In this document: positions 33,507 through 41,618 of the stretch, piece by piece
Numbering within the stretch: the stretch's first letter is position 1
How the letters are laid out: every line of letters starts with the position of its first letter
From: an uncultured Anaeroplasmataceae bacterium
GTDB lineage: Bacteria; Bacillota_I; Bacilli_A; Acholeplasmatales; Anaeroplasmataceae
Length of the DNA: 41,763 bases
NCBI GenBank assembly: GCA_934229785.1
Contig: CAKQEA010000017.1
Location: 1-41,763, forward strand
Direction of reading: 5' to 3'
Translations under genes and position numbers: made by a program
The notes under the pieces: model-generated
Seen by the model: the letters and a program-made list of their open reading frames with translations, nothing else
Told to the model about the DNA's origin: nothing
The model's database searches: none

Positions 33507-34902
33507 TCTTTTAATGATTGTTTTTATCCTTTTATGTCTTACATCTTGTGGTGGTAAGAAAAAATTATTATTTTTAAATTGGGGCGAATATATAGATGAA
33601 AGTCTTATTGAAGACTTTGAAAAAAAATATAATTGTACAGTTTCTATGGATTTAGGTGAAAGTAATGAAATATTTTACTCTAAGGTTCGTGGTGGTACTA
33701 CAGTATATGATGTTGTTTGTCCATCTGATTATATGATTGAAAAAATGTATGCTAATGATATGCTTCAACAAATTGATTTTTCAAAGCTAACTATTTCAAA
33801 ATATAATCCAGATAGTGATGATGTAAGACCTGGTGTAAAAAAGATTTATTCTGATATGGATAAAAATCTTAAGGATATATTAGGTGATAAATATCAAAAT
33901 GGTGAAATAAAGAAATATGCTGTTCCTTATTTATGGGGCACTTGGGGAATTATGTATTCTACAAAAAAAGAAGGACTAGAGGAAGCTGTTAAGAATAAAG
34001 ATAATCAATGGACTTCACTTTTTGATAGAAGTAAAATACCAAGTAACACAAAGGTAGCTATGTATGACTCTCATCAGCATGCTTATTATGCAGCCTGTAA
34101 GTATTTAGGCTTCAATAATTACAAGGAGTTACCATTAAGCGATTTAAATACTATTAAATCATTAATTGAAAAAATGAATTATGACGCTTGGGGAACAGAT
34201 AATATAAAGAAGGACATTGTTGCTGGAAATATAGATGTTGGATTTATGTGGACAGGTGATTTCCTATACTATTATTGTGAACAAGCAGCTAAAACAATTA
34301 TGAATGCCTATTTAGCGTCAGATGTAGAATTTGATGAAATTGAAAATATGATTAATATTTTAACTGATTCATCACAAAGAGTTTATAAAACTAAAAATAA
34401 ATCATATGAAATTGGCTTTGATTTGTTTATACCTGATGATACAATTGCATTTTGTGATAATCTTGCAATTACTAAGGATTCAGAAAATACAGAATTAGCT
34501 TACAAGTTTATTGACTTTATGACATCTAATAGTGTTTCAAGTTATTTAGATGAAAATGGAAATGAACCATCAAACGTTTCAGATGATGATTTACTACAGC
34601 CTTCATTTTCTAATACATATTATGTATGTTATGATGCAGTAGAGGTAAATGTTTATAATGAAATAACATCACTTGCTGATTTTGAATTTACAAATGATAT
34701 TTTAACTCAATTTAATTTAGAAGTAGAATCAGGTACTGATCCTTATGAATCAACATTATATAATATTTTATATGACTATGTTACTGGTATTGCTTTTATG
34801 AAATATTATCCTAAGGATACAACAAAAGGTAGTATTCTTGCTGCATTCCCAAGGGCATATGTCAATACGATAAATACAGTATTTAATAATGCACGTGCAT
34901 AA
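33487..34902 (+). CDS. potD: Polyamine-binding lipoprotein PotD (operon 1)
   Basis: Extracellular substrate receptor. 471 residues, longer than the usual 350-380. Lipoprotein signal with lipobox CLTSC (Cys21). PotD-type motifs are LFLNWGEYID, VVCPSDYMIEKM, VPYLWGTWGIMY, DAWGTDN and WTGDF. Compared with the second PotD it carries extra sequence near residues 275-305 and in the C-terminal third (about 365-420). AAAGGA precedes the ATG inside potC. Which polyamine it binds cannot be read from the sequence. A strong terminator closes the operon. Confidence 0.92.
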   Translation: MKRKISSLLMIVFILLCLTSCGGKKKLLFLNWGEYIDESLIEDFEKKYNCTVSMDLGESNEIFYSKVRGGTTVYDVVCPSDYMIEKMYANDMLQQIDFSKLTISKYNPDSDDVRPGVKKIYSDMDKNLKDILGDKYQNGEIKKYAVPYLWGTWGIMYSTKKEGLEEAVKNKDNQWTSLFDRSKIPSNTKVAMYDSHQHAYYAACKYLGFNNYKELPLSDLNTIKSLIEKMNYDAWGTDNIKKDIVAGNIDVGFMWTGDFLYYYCEQAAKTIMNAYLASDVEFDEIENMINILTDSSQRVYKTKNKSYEIGFDLFIPDDTIAFCDNLAITKDSENTELAYKFIDFMTSNSVSSYLDENGNEPSNVSDDDLLQPSFSNTYYVCYDAVEVNVYNEITSLADFEFTNDILTQFNLEVESGTDPYESTLYNILYDYVTGIAFMKYYPKDTTKGSILAAFPRAYVNTINTVFNNARA

Positions 34903-34906
34903 AAAT

Positions 34907-34951
34907 AAAGGATATGGTTAACTATTTAGTTAATTTCATATCCTTTTTTTT
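34907..34951 (+). terminator. Terminator of polyamine operon 1
   Basis: Perfect 10-bp stem AAAGGATATG (34907-34916) / CATATCCTTT (34937-34946), inner TTAACT / AGTTAA pairing, then eight T. Confidence 0.92.
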
Positions 34952-34983
34952 AATGTTTTTTTTAAATACTATATAATATTTTA

Positions 34984-35121
34984 AAATTTTAAAGCTTTCT
35001 TACTCTTATTACAGAAGTATAAAGTAGAGCTTTCTCTTTTACATCATAACACGCAATAATTACAGACGGATTTTACGATTAATTTACTTTGCTTTGAAGT
35101 AGTAATAAATGAAAGAAAGCT
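34984..35121 (+). ncRNA. Candidate structured small RNA of unknown class
   Basis: In the 362-base gene-free stretch 34903-35264. Three co-linear helices close one long stem: AGCTTTCTT (34993-35001) / AAGAAAGCT (35113-35121), 9 bp; a 4x4 internal loop; TTATTAC (35006-35012) / GTAATAA (35102-35108), 7 bp; a larger bubble; and AAAGTAGA (35021-35028) / TTTACTTT region (35083-35090), 8 bp with one G-U. A TATAAT (34972-34977) stands just upstream, so transcription could begin near 34984. A weak hairpin and TTTTTT (35154-35159) follow. No ORF or known riboswitch pattern is seen. An interrupted long stem recalls 6S RNA, but no 6S sequence signature is evident. Confidence 0.4.
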
Positions 35122-35161
35122 AAAGGAAATTCTTTAATTTCTTTGATGATTATGTTTTTTC

Positions 35162-35190
35162 TTGTATTTTTTAAATTAATTTAATATAAT
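35162..35190 (+). promoter_or_regulatory. Promoter of polyamine operon 2
   Basis: TTGTAT (35162-35167), 17-bp spacer, TATAAT (35185-35190), with transcription expected near 35197, just before the paired palindromes. Confidence 0.7.
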
Positions 35191-35206
35191 AATTATGTTG
35201 TATAAA

Positions 35207-35249
35207 ATGTTTAGGATTTTCAAACATAAAGTTTAGTAATGAGAAACAT
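35207..35249 (+). promoter_or_regulatory. Two operator-like palindromes before the XRE gene
   Basis: GTTTAG-N7-AAAC occurs at 35209-35225 and again at 35231-35247; extended by two bases on each side the copies share A-W-GTTTAG...AAACAT. Start-to-start distance is 22 bp, two helical turns, placing both on one face of the DNA. They lie 10-50 bases after the predicted start of transcription and directly before the gene of an XRE regulator, as expected for autorepression by dimers. Confidence 0.6.
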
Positions 35250-35264
35250 ATAGGGGATGATTTT

Positions 35265-35798
35265 ATGAATCTAGGACTGAAAATTAAAGAAAGAAGAGTT
35301 CTTTTAATGTTGACTCAACAAGAGCTAGCTAATAGGTGTGAGCTTACAAAGGGATATATTTCTCAGCTTGAAAATAATAAGGTTTCGCCATCTATAGAAA
35401 CGCTAGGGTTGATTTTAGAGGTGTTAGGTACTAATTTTTCTGATTTTTTTAATGAAAAGACAAATAATAAGGTTGTTTTTAATAAAGAGGAACAATATGT
35501 TAAGGAGTTTGATGGATATGTGCAAACGTGGCTTGTTCCAACAGCTCAGGAGCACATGATGGAGTCAATTATTGTTAATATCAAGCCTAATAGTGAAACA
35601 TTCCATGATTATCCACATACAGGTGAGGAATTTGGATATGTTATAGATGGAGAGATTGAAATTGTCTATGGTGATAAAAGTTATGTTTGTCATAAAGATG
35701 AATCATTTTATATTATTACAAATCAAGAGCATTATTTAAAAAACAATTGTAAGAATAATGCAGTTGTATTATGGGTGTCTTGTCCACCTAATTTTTAA
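35265..35798 (+). CDS. XRE-cupin transcriptional regulator of polyamine operon 2
   Basis: 177 residues. N-terminal helix-turn-helix of the XRE/Cro type (about 1-60, [21 protein letters not shown]), then a cupin domain (about 105-175) with [17 protein letters not shown] and [16 protein letters not shown]. This two-domain form includes PuuR-like and other small-molecule-sensing repressors. It is the first gene of the unit, with potA 10 bases behind it, so polyamine-linked control of its own operon is likely. The two palindromes upstream are natural binding sites. Ligand and target range are inferred. Confidence 0.9.
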   Translation: MNLGLKIKERRVLLMLTQQELANRCELTKGYISQLENNKVSPSIETLGLILEVLGTNFSDFFNEKTNNKVVFNKEEQYVKEFDGYVQTWLVPTAQEHMMESIIVNIKPNSETFHDYPHTGEEFGYVIDGEIEIVYGDKSYVCHKDESFYIITNQEHYLKNNCKNNAVVLWVSCPPNF

Positions 35799-35808
35799 GG
35801 AGAAAAAA

Positions 35809-37347
35809 ATGGAAAAGAAAACAATTATTGAATTAAAAAATATTCATAAAGAATATAATGGTCAAACAATTATTGATAATTTAAATTTAGTAATTCATGA
35901 AAATGAATTTGTAACACTTGTTGGACCTTCTGGATGTGGTAAAACTACAACTTTAAGAATGATTGGTGGCTTTGAGGATGCTGATGCAGGAGAGATTATT
36001 TTAGATGGTGTTGTAATTAATAATACACCAGCTCATTTGCGACCAATTAACACTGTTTTTCAAAGATATGCCTTGTTTCCTCATTTAAATGTGTTTGATA
36101 ATATTGCGTTTGGACTTAAAAATTTTAGTAGAACTATGTCTGATATTAAAACTAGAGTTCAAAGAAAATATGAAAATGATAGAGAGGCTTTAACTAAAAA
36201 GCTTCAAATTAAAAATTTAACTAAAGAAGAAAGAAAAGACATTAAAGCTGAGCTTAAGTCTATAAGAGTTACAATTAAAAATGAAATTGTTGTTGAAAAA
36301 AATAAGCTTATTGAACAGAAGCTTGAGGCTATTGAAAATAAATATAATTCAATTATCTCATCTCTTGATGTTGAAATTGATAAAGAATGGGAAAAGGATG
36401 AAGAGGTTAAAAGCGCTAAGCTAAGGATTAAGGAAATTGATGCATTAATAGATGAACAAATTTCAAAAGGTGTTTCTAAGGCTAAGGCTATTAAACCTTA
36501 TGAGGATGAACTAAAAAAGCTTAAGAACGTAGCAGTATGGGCTGAACTTGCAAGGCTTGAAAGATTAAAGAAGGATATTTTAAAGGATAAGGCCTTAGAA
36601 ATCAAAAGTGCTAAATCCTTAATGATGAATAAAAAACAAATTAAAGAGGCAGTAATTGATGCCCTAAAGCTTGTCAAACTTGAGGGGTATGAAAATAGAA
36701 GAATTGATGAAATGTCTGGTGGACAACAGCAAAGAGTAGCGATTGCTCGTGCAATTGTTAATAAGCCAAGGATTCTTTTACTTGATGAGCCACTATCTGC
36801 CCTAGATTTAAAGCTTCGTCAAGAAATGCAGTATGAGCTTTTAGAGATGCAAAGAAAATCAGGAATTACCTTTATCTTTGTAACTCACGATCAAGAGGAA
36901 GCTTTAACTATGAGTGATGTTATTGTTGTTATGGATAAGGGTGAGATTCAACAAATGGGTAAGCCTGAGGATATTTATAATGAGCCAAAAAATCGCTTTG
37001 TTGCTAATTTTATTGGTGAATCTAATATTATTCCTGGTGTTTATAAAGGTAATAAAATTGTTGAATTTATGGGAAACGAATTTGAATGTGTTGATGAGAA
37101 TTTTGAGGTTGGAGAGCCATGTGATGTTGTTATTAGACCTGAGGATTTTGATAGAGTAGATGTAGGCTGTGCAAAAATAGTTGGTATTGTAACTGATGTT
37201 GTTTTTAAAGGAGTGCATTTTGAAATTTGTGCTGATATGAATGGCAAGGAATTTGTTATTCATGATTATGAAATTGCAAAAGTAGGAGATAAGATTGGTC
37301 TTAATGTGGATCCTTATGAGATACATCTTATGAAGGTAAATGACTAA
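35809..37347 (+). CDS. potA: Polyamine ABC transporter ATPase with long insertion (operon 2)
   Basis: 512 residues against roughly 350-380 for common PotA. The core is complete: Walker [10 protein letters not shown] (39-47), Q-loop FQRYALFPH, signature MSGGQQQ (302-308), Walker [12 protein letters not shown] (323 on), THDQEEA and the TOBE-type C-domain with VVIRPEDFD. Residues about 105-278 form a Lys/Glu-rich, heptad-like stretch (about 165 extra) inserted in the helical subdomain that contacts the permeases. Mycoplasma PotA proteins are also unusually long (about 560 residues). The ATG at 35809 has AAGGAG upstream; an earlier in-frame ATG overlaps the regulator gene. Overlaps potB by 8 bases. 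Confidence 0.93.
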   Translation: MEKKTIIELKNIHKEYNGQTIIDNLNLVIHENEFVTLVGPSGCGKTTTLRMIGGFEDADAGEIILDGVVINNTPAHLRPINTVFQRYALFPHLNVFDNIAFGLKNFSRTMSDIKTRVQRKYENDREALTKKLQIKNLTKEERKDIKAELKSIRVTIKNEIVVEKNKLIEQKLEAIENKYNSIISSLDVEIDKEWEKDEEVKSAKLRIKEIDALIDEQISKGVSKAKAIKPYEDELKKLKNVAVWAELARLERLKKDILKDKALEIKSAKSLMMNKKQIKEAVIDALKLVKLEGYENRRIDEMSGGQQQRVAIARAIVNKPRILLLDEPLSALDLKLRQEMQYELLEMQRKSGITFIFVTHDQEEALTMSDVIVVMDKGEIQQMGKPEDIYNEPKNRFVANFIGESNIIPGVYKGNKIVEFMGNEFECVDENFEVGEPCDVVIRPEDFDRVDVGCAKIVGIVTDVVFKGVHFEICADMNGKEFVIHDYEIAKVGDKIGLNVDPYEIHLMKVND

Positions 37348-38185
37348 ATTTAAGAAATTATCAATTCCATACCTTGTATGGATGGCTATATTTACTGGAA
37401 TACCTCTTTTATTAATGGTCATTTTTGCCATATCAACAATTGAGTCATTCTCTATTTATAGCTTTAAGCTATCAGATTTTCAGTTTACAGCATCAAACTT
37501 TAAGGCCTTAGGGGATCCAGTTTTTTTAAAGGCCTTCGGAAGAAGTATGCTTTATGCTTTAATTTCAACTATTTTAGCTTTGTTACTTGGTTATCCAATT
37601 GCTTATTTCGTATCACGTAGTAACCTACGTCATAAATATTTGGTTTTGTTAATTTTTATAATGCCTATGTGGACTAATATGCTTCTTAGAATTCAAACAA
37701 TTAATAACTTATTAGGACCAAATAGTTTTTTTACAAATGTTTTTGGCTTTACTATTGATTTATCAAATTTTAAAGCTTTAAAAATTATATCTGTTATGAC
37801 AATAGTTTATTTACCATTTATGATTTTCCCTATTTATACTGTACTTGAAAAAATAGATAATGCTGTTATAGAAGCTTCTCATGATCTAGGTGCAGGAAGT
37901 ATTAAAACATTTTTTACAGTTACCTTACCACTTTCAATGAAGGGAATTTTTTCAGGAATTATGCTTGTGTTCCTTCCTTGTGCAATGGGATTTACAATTC
38001 CACAAATTGTAAGTCAATCTGATCCTAAATACACAATGGTTGGTCAACTAATAGAGCGTCAATTTAAAAATTATATTACCTTCTACAATACAGGAAGTAT
38101 GTGGAGCTTAATTATAATTATTTTAGTTTTAGGTAGCTTATACATTATTTCTAAAATAGATGAGGAGGGTGAAACATTATTATGA
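37340..38185 (+). CDS. potB: Polyamine ABC transporter permease PotB (operon 2)
   Basis: 281 residues, about six membrane helices (first near 9-32), docking loop [30 protein letters not shown] in the end of potA serves as ribosome binding site. The frame ends GETLL-TGA, overlapping the potC ATGATG exactly as in operon 1. Confidence 0.93.
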   Translation: MTKFKKLSIPYLVWMAIFTGIPLLLMVIFAISTIESFSIYSFKLSDFQFTASNFKALGDPVFLKAFGRSMLYALISTILALLLGYPIAYFVSRSNLRHKYLVLLIFIMPMWTNMLLRIQTINNLLGPNSFFTNVFGFTIDLSNFKALKIISVMTIVYLPFMIFPIYTVLEKIDNAVIEASHDLGAGSIKTFFTVTLPLSMKGIFSGIMLVFLPCAMGFTIPQIVSQSDPKYTMVGQLIERQFKNYITFYNTGSMWSLIIIILVLGSLYIISKIDEEGETLL

Positions 38186-39042
38186 TGAATGATAGAGTAA
38201 TTGTTCCAAAATCAAATAGCCAAAAAGCTAAAAAAATAAGCTATAAGGCTTTTGTGATTATATTTGTTGCCCTTGTACTTATTTTGACCTATACTCCAAT
38301 TATTGTTATGGCTTTAACTAGTGTTTCAACTGATCCACTTGGTTATAGATTAAATAGCTTTACATTTAAGTGGTATACTGCTTTGTGGAGCAATGGGGAT
38401 TTAAGAGATGCAATTTTATTTACATTAGAAATTACTTTCTTATCTACTATAATTTCAACTATTTTTGGGACTATTTCAGCTATTGGAATTAATTCTTTAA
38501 ACAAAAATTTAAAGAAAAAATTTATTGTTTTAAATAATGTACCAATTTTAAATGCAGATATTGTTACAGCAGCCTTTTTGCTAATAGTATTTCAATTACT
38601 TTCAATTTTACTTGGAGTTAATATTATAGCTAAATTTGGTTTTGTAACCACTTTAATTGCTCATGTTTTATTTTCAACACCATATGTGGTTCTATCTGTA
38701 CTACCAAAGCTATCTAAGGATAATTCTTTATATGATGCAGCAATTGATTTAGGCTGTTCACCCAAAAAAGCTTTATTTAAGGTTATTGTACCTAATATTA
38801 AATCAGGTATTATTTCAGGTGGACTTTTAGCTTTTACAATGAGTATTGATGATTTTATTATTACTTACTTTGTAAGTGCATCAAATGATAATTTCTCAAC
38901 TTGGCTATATGGTAATTTAAAAACCCTAAGAAATGGTCAATGGAATCAAGCATGTGCCTATAATACTGTTTTAATGCTTATAACATTTACAGGAATTATT
39001 GTATATCAGCTTTTATCTAGCAAAAGGAGTGTAAAAAAATGA
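38182..39042 (+). CDS. potC: Polyamine ABC transporter permease PotC (operon 2)
   Basis: 286 residues, about six membrane helices, docking loop DAAIDLGCSPKKALFKVIVPN. The conserved LNNVPILNADIVTA stretch is nearly shared with the first PotC (LNNIPLLNADIVTG). The start overlaps potB by four bases, and the TGA stop overlaps the potD start (ATGA). Confidence 0.93.
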   Translation: MMNDRVIVPKSNSQKAKKISYKAFVIIFVALVLILTYTPIIVMALTSVSTDPLGYRLNSFTFKWYTALWSNGDLRDAILFTLEITFLSTIISTIFGTISAIGINSLNKNLKKKFIVLNNVPILNADIVTAAFLLIVFQLLSILLGVNIIAKFGFVTTLIAHVLFSTPYVVLSVLPKLSKDNSLYDAAIDLGCSPKKALFKVIVPNIKSGIISGGLLAFTMSIDDFIITYFVSASNDNFSTWLYGNLKTLRNGQWNQACAYNTVLMLITFTGIIVYQLLSSKRSVKK

Positions 39043-40172
39043 AAAAAAGATTACTTGTTTTAATAATGATTGTATTTTCAATTTTTACTTTAACCTCTTG
39101 TAGTGGTAAGGGCTGTGATTTATTGATACTTAATTGGGGAGATTATATTTCTGATGATGTTGTAAAAAAATTTGAAGAAGAATTTGGTGTCAAGGTTAGA
39201 GTGACAACTACTGATACTAATGAACAAATGTATTCAAATATAAGAAATAAGACAGCTGAATATGATATTGTAATACCTTCTGATTATATGATAGATCAAA
39301 TGCATCAGGATGATTTATTATTAGCACTTGATTATTCTAAAATGTCTAATTATCAAGAAGATATGTTTGTATCTGAGCTTGATTCTTTAATGAATAGCAA
39401 TGATTGTAAAAGCTATAGTGGATACTATGTTCCTTATTTTTGGGGCTCTCTTGGTATTATGTATAATAAAAGACTTGATGGAGTTGAAGAAGCAGTAAAA
39501 ACTAATGGATTTAAGGTTTTATTTGATCATAGCTTACTACCACATGGATGTAAGGTTGGTATGTATAATTCTTCAAGAGATGCCTTAGCTTGTGCGGAAT
39601 TATATTTGGGTTATTCTTTAAATACAAAAAATAAAAATGAAATTGATGATTGTATTAATTTATTAAGAAGCATAGATTTTTATCAGTGGGGTAGTGATGA
39701 TTTGAAATTGTCAGTAAGTCAGGGAAAACTTGATGTAGCCTTAGTGTATTCAGGTGATTTCTTTGATGCTTATTATTCTGATTTAGAGGCAGAGGAAGAT
39801 AGTGAGCTAGATAATACAAAAAATTATAGTATTTATGCTCCAAGAGATCACAATAATGTTTTCTTTGATGCAATGGTTATTCCTAATACCTGTACAAATT
39901 ATGATTTAGCCTTAGAGTTCATTAATTTTATGCTTGATTTTGATAACTCATATGATAATGCTGATTTTATAGGATATTGTCCAACCTTACAATCAGTATT
40001 TGATGATATAACATCAGATTCTGAGGGATATGGTGATATTTTACAAATTGATGCCTATAATCCAACCCTAATTATAAATGAGCCTAATTCTTGGCCTGAG
40101 GTATATTCTTATTTAGGCAGTGATATCTATTCATATATTGAAAAGAAATTTACTACAGTTTTGTTTAGATAA
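39039..40172 (+). CDS. potD: Polyamine-binding lipoprotein PotD (operon 2)
   Basis: 377 residues, the normal PotD length. Lipobox TLTSC (Cys21). Motifs: LILNWGDYISDDV, IVIPSDYMIDQM, VPYFWGSLGIMY, QWGSDD and YSGDF. The ATG is preceded by AAAGGAG within potC and overlaps its stop. Two different PotD receptors in neighbouring operons suggest different ligands or affinities. No clear terminator follows, so read-through into the next gene is possible. Confidence 0.92.
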   Translation: MKKRLLVLIMIVFSIFTLTSCSGKGCDLLILNWGDYISDDVVKKFEEEFGVKVRVTTTDTNEQMYSNIRNKTAEYDIVIPSDYMIDQMHQDDLLLALDYSKMSNYQEDMFVSELDSLMNSNDCKSYSGYYVPYFWGSLGIMYNKRLDGVEEAVKTNGFKVLFDHSLLPHGCKVGMYNSSRDALACAELYLGYSLNTKNKNEIDDCINLLRSIDFYQWGSDDLKLSVSQGKLDVALVYSGDFFDAYYSDLEAEEDSELDNTKNYSIYAPRDHNNVFFDAMVIPNTCTNYDLALEFINFMLDFDNSYDNADFIGYCPTLQSVFDDITSDSEGYGDILQIDAYNPTLIINEPNSWPEVYSYLGSDIYSYIEKKFTTVLFR

Positions 40173-40207
40173 ATATTTATATTATTCTTTTAATATTTAC
40201 ATATATT

Positions 40208-40216
40208 TGCTATAAT
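40208..40216 (+). promoter_or_regulatory. Extended -10 promoter for the DUF2156-like gene
   Basis: TGCTATAAT (40208-40216): consensus -10 with the TGn extension and no good -35 box. Transcription would start near 40223, about 19 bases before the start codon. Confidence 0.55.
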
Positions 40217-40241
40217 TATTTTAGCAAACGTAGGTGATAGA

Positions 40242-41096
40242 GTGATCAATTTTCACAAATTTGGATTTTTAGATGCTAAAAAGCTTTATAATTATACAAT
40301 TAATAAGGATATATGGATTAGAGAATTTAATCCTTGTTGGTTGTTTATTTGGAGTGATTTATATAAGCCAGAAATTGCATTTTTTAATCAGTATGTTTTT
40401 ATTAGGGTTTATGTTCCTCAAATTGGTATTTGTTATTATCCACCTTTTGGAAGTGGTACAATTGAGGAAGGCTTAAGAATGATTTTAGCTGATTGTAAGG
40501 CAATGGGACTTGATTATAACATTTTTGCATTAGATGATAATACTAATAGATATTTAAAAACTATGAACTATAAAACCTATCTAATACCATCATATAATGA
40601 TTATATTTATTCAATCGATGATGTAATGAGAAAATATTTAAAAAAATCACAGGCTTTAAAATTTGAGAAAAATCATAAGAATTTATTTTATAAAAAGGTA
40701 AAGAAAGAAGATTTTCCTATTATTTTAGAATATGTAGAATCATACCATCAAAGTCATTTAAGTGAATTAGATTCAAATTATTTTAAAATGCTTAACGCTT
40801 TAAAAATAATAATGAATCATTTATATGAATTTGATTTACTTGGTATTATTTTATGTGATGAAGAAAATATATATGGAGTTGCTTTTGGAAGTTTTATGAA
40901 CAATACAGCCTATTTAGAATTGATTTTTACAAATTCAGAAATTGGCTGTTTTGAAGAATGCTTAATTGCTTATTTAAATGAGGCACTTTTAAAAGCAAAA
41001 TATTTAAATACAAATTTTGATATGTTTAAAAAATATATGCCAATAGAGATAGCACATTGCTATTCAACAATAAATATAGAAGAAGTGAAGGAGTAA
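40242..41096 (+). CDS. DUF2156 / GNAT-like protein
   Basis: 284 residues. The sequence follows the DUF2156 pattern found in the C-terminal domain of phosphatidylglycerol lysyltransferases: an N-terminal half with WLFIWSDLYKPEIAFFNQY, ICYYPPFG and a helix, then a second GNAT-like half with QALKFEKNH and VESYHQSHLSELD. It lacks the membrane domain of MprF, so any substrate is cytoplasmic; aminoacyl-tRNA-dependent transfer is possible but unproven. The start is GTG (40242), supported by AGGTG 5 bases upstream; there is no in-frame ATG nearby. The next gene follows after 4 bases. Confidence 0.8.
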   Translation: MINFHKFGFLDAKKLYNYTINKDIWIREFNPCWLFIWSDLYKPEIAFFNQYVFIRVYVPQIGICYYPPFGSGTIEEGLRMILADCKAMGLDYNIFALDDNTNRYLKTMNYKTYLIPSYNDYIYSIDDVMRKYLKKSQALKFEKNHKNLFYKKVKKEDFPIILEYVESYHQSHLSELDSNYFKMLNALKIIMNHLYEFDLLGIILCDEENIYGVAFGSFMNNTAYLELIFTNSEIGCFEECLIAYLNEALLKAKYLNTNFDMFKKYMPIEIAHCYSTINIEEVKE

Positions 41097-41100
41097 ATTT

Positions 41101-41583
41101 ATGCAAAAACAAGAGATGGAAAGTATTTGGGCTGATGGTGTACCACAAAATTTAAAGCCTGATATGGTATTAAATTATGAACAATTATTACAGATGGGAA
41201 TTGATTATATTGTAAAAAATTTTGCGATTCCTAATGGCTTTAAGGTTGAACAAACTATGCCTAGAATTGATTTAATGCCACATATTATCTTAAAAAAGAA
41301 TGGTCAATTGTATGCAATTGTTGTTGCAGCATTCTTATATCCTCAGTATGCAATATTACAGGATGAGCCAAGATTAAAAATGATTGAAACAGTATCTAAA
41401 TTTAATGCCATACCTTTATATTGTCCAATTGGATTTAGATCAATAGATGAGGCTAGAGCTAAAGCAGAGCTTGCATTAAAGGGTGATGTTTTTAACACCA
41501 ACTTCAAAGGCTTTATTGTTTTAAAAAATACTCCAACTCAGGATTTAGTTAATCCTGAAGATGGTTTTACATTGTTAGACTAA
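41101..41583 (+). CDS. Small cytoplasmic protein of unknown function
   Basis: 160 residues, no signal peptide or membrane helix. The middle reads MPRIDLMPHIILKKNGQLYAIVVAAFLYP, a strand-turn-strand that loosely recalls nuclease-like or HsdR N-terminal folds, but the expected catalytic E-x-K is absent, so I do not assign that function. The end is NPEDGFTLLD. AAGGAG lies at the end of the preceding gene, with which it probably forms an operon. The terminator starts at the stop codon. Confidence 0.8.
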   Translation: MQKQEMESIWADGVPQNLKPDMVLNYEQLLQMGIDYIVKNFAIPNGFKVEQTMPRIDLMPHIILKKNGQLYAIVVAAFLYPQYAILQDEPRLKMIETVSKFNAIPLYCPIGFRSIDEARAKAELALKGDVFNTNFKGFIVLKNTPTQDLVNPEDGFTLLD

Positions 41584-41614
41584 AAATAGGCAAGGGGTTT
41601 CCTTGCCTATTTTT
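41582..41614 (+). terminator. Strong terminator preceding the group II intron
   Basis: Perfect 14-bp stem, arms 41582-41595 and 41601-41614, core AATAGGCAAGG / CCTTGCCTATT, loop GGTTT. The 3' arm itself ends in TTTTT. Confidence 0.93.
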
Positions 41615-41618
41615 AATA

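Noticed and set aside
34984..35160. T-box or other known riboswitch before the XRE gene.
   Set aside because: No T-box bulge sequence, specifier loop or known aptamer motif could be found, and a separate promoter lies after the structure.
35758..35808. Upstream ATG as the start of the second potA.
   Set aside because: It would overlap the regulator gene by 41 bases. The ATG at 35809 has AAGGAG at proper spacing and matches the PotA N-terminus.
36904..37431. 175-codon minus-strand ORF opposite potA/potB of operon 2.
   Set aside because: Asn/Ile/Phe-rich composition typical of a mirror frame in AT-rich coding DNA, no ribosome binding site, and the plus strand is a clear transporter gene.
41101..41583. 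Nuclease (HsdR N-terminal-like) function for the 160-residue protein.
   Set aside because: The strand pattern is suggestive, but the acidic and lysine catalytic residues are not in place.
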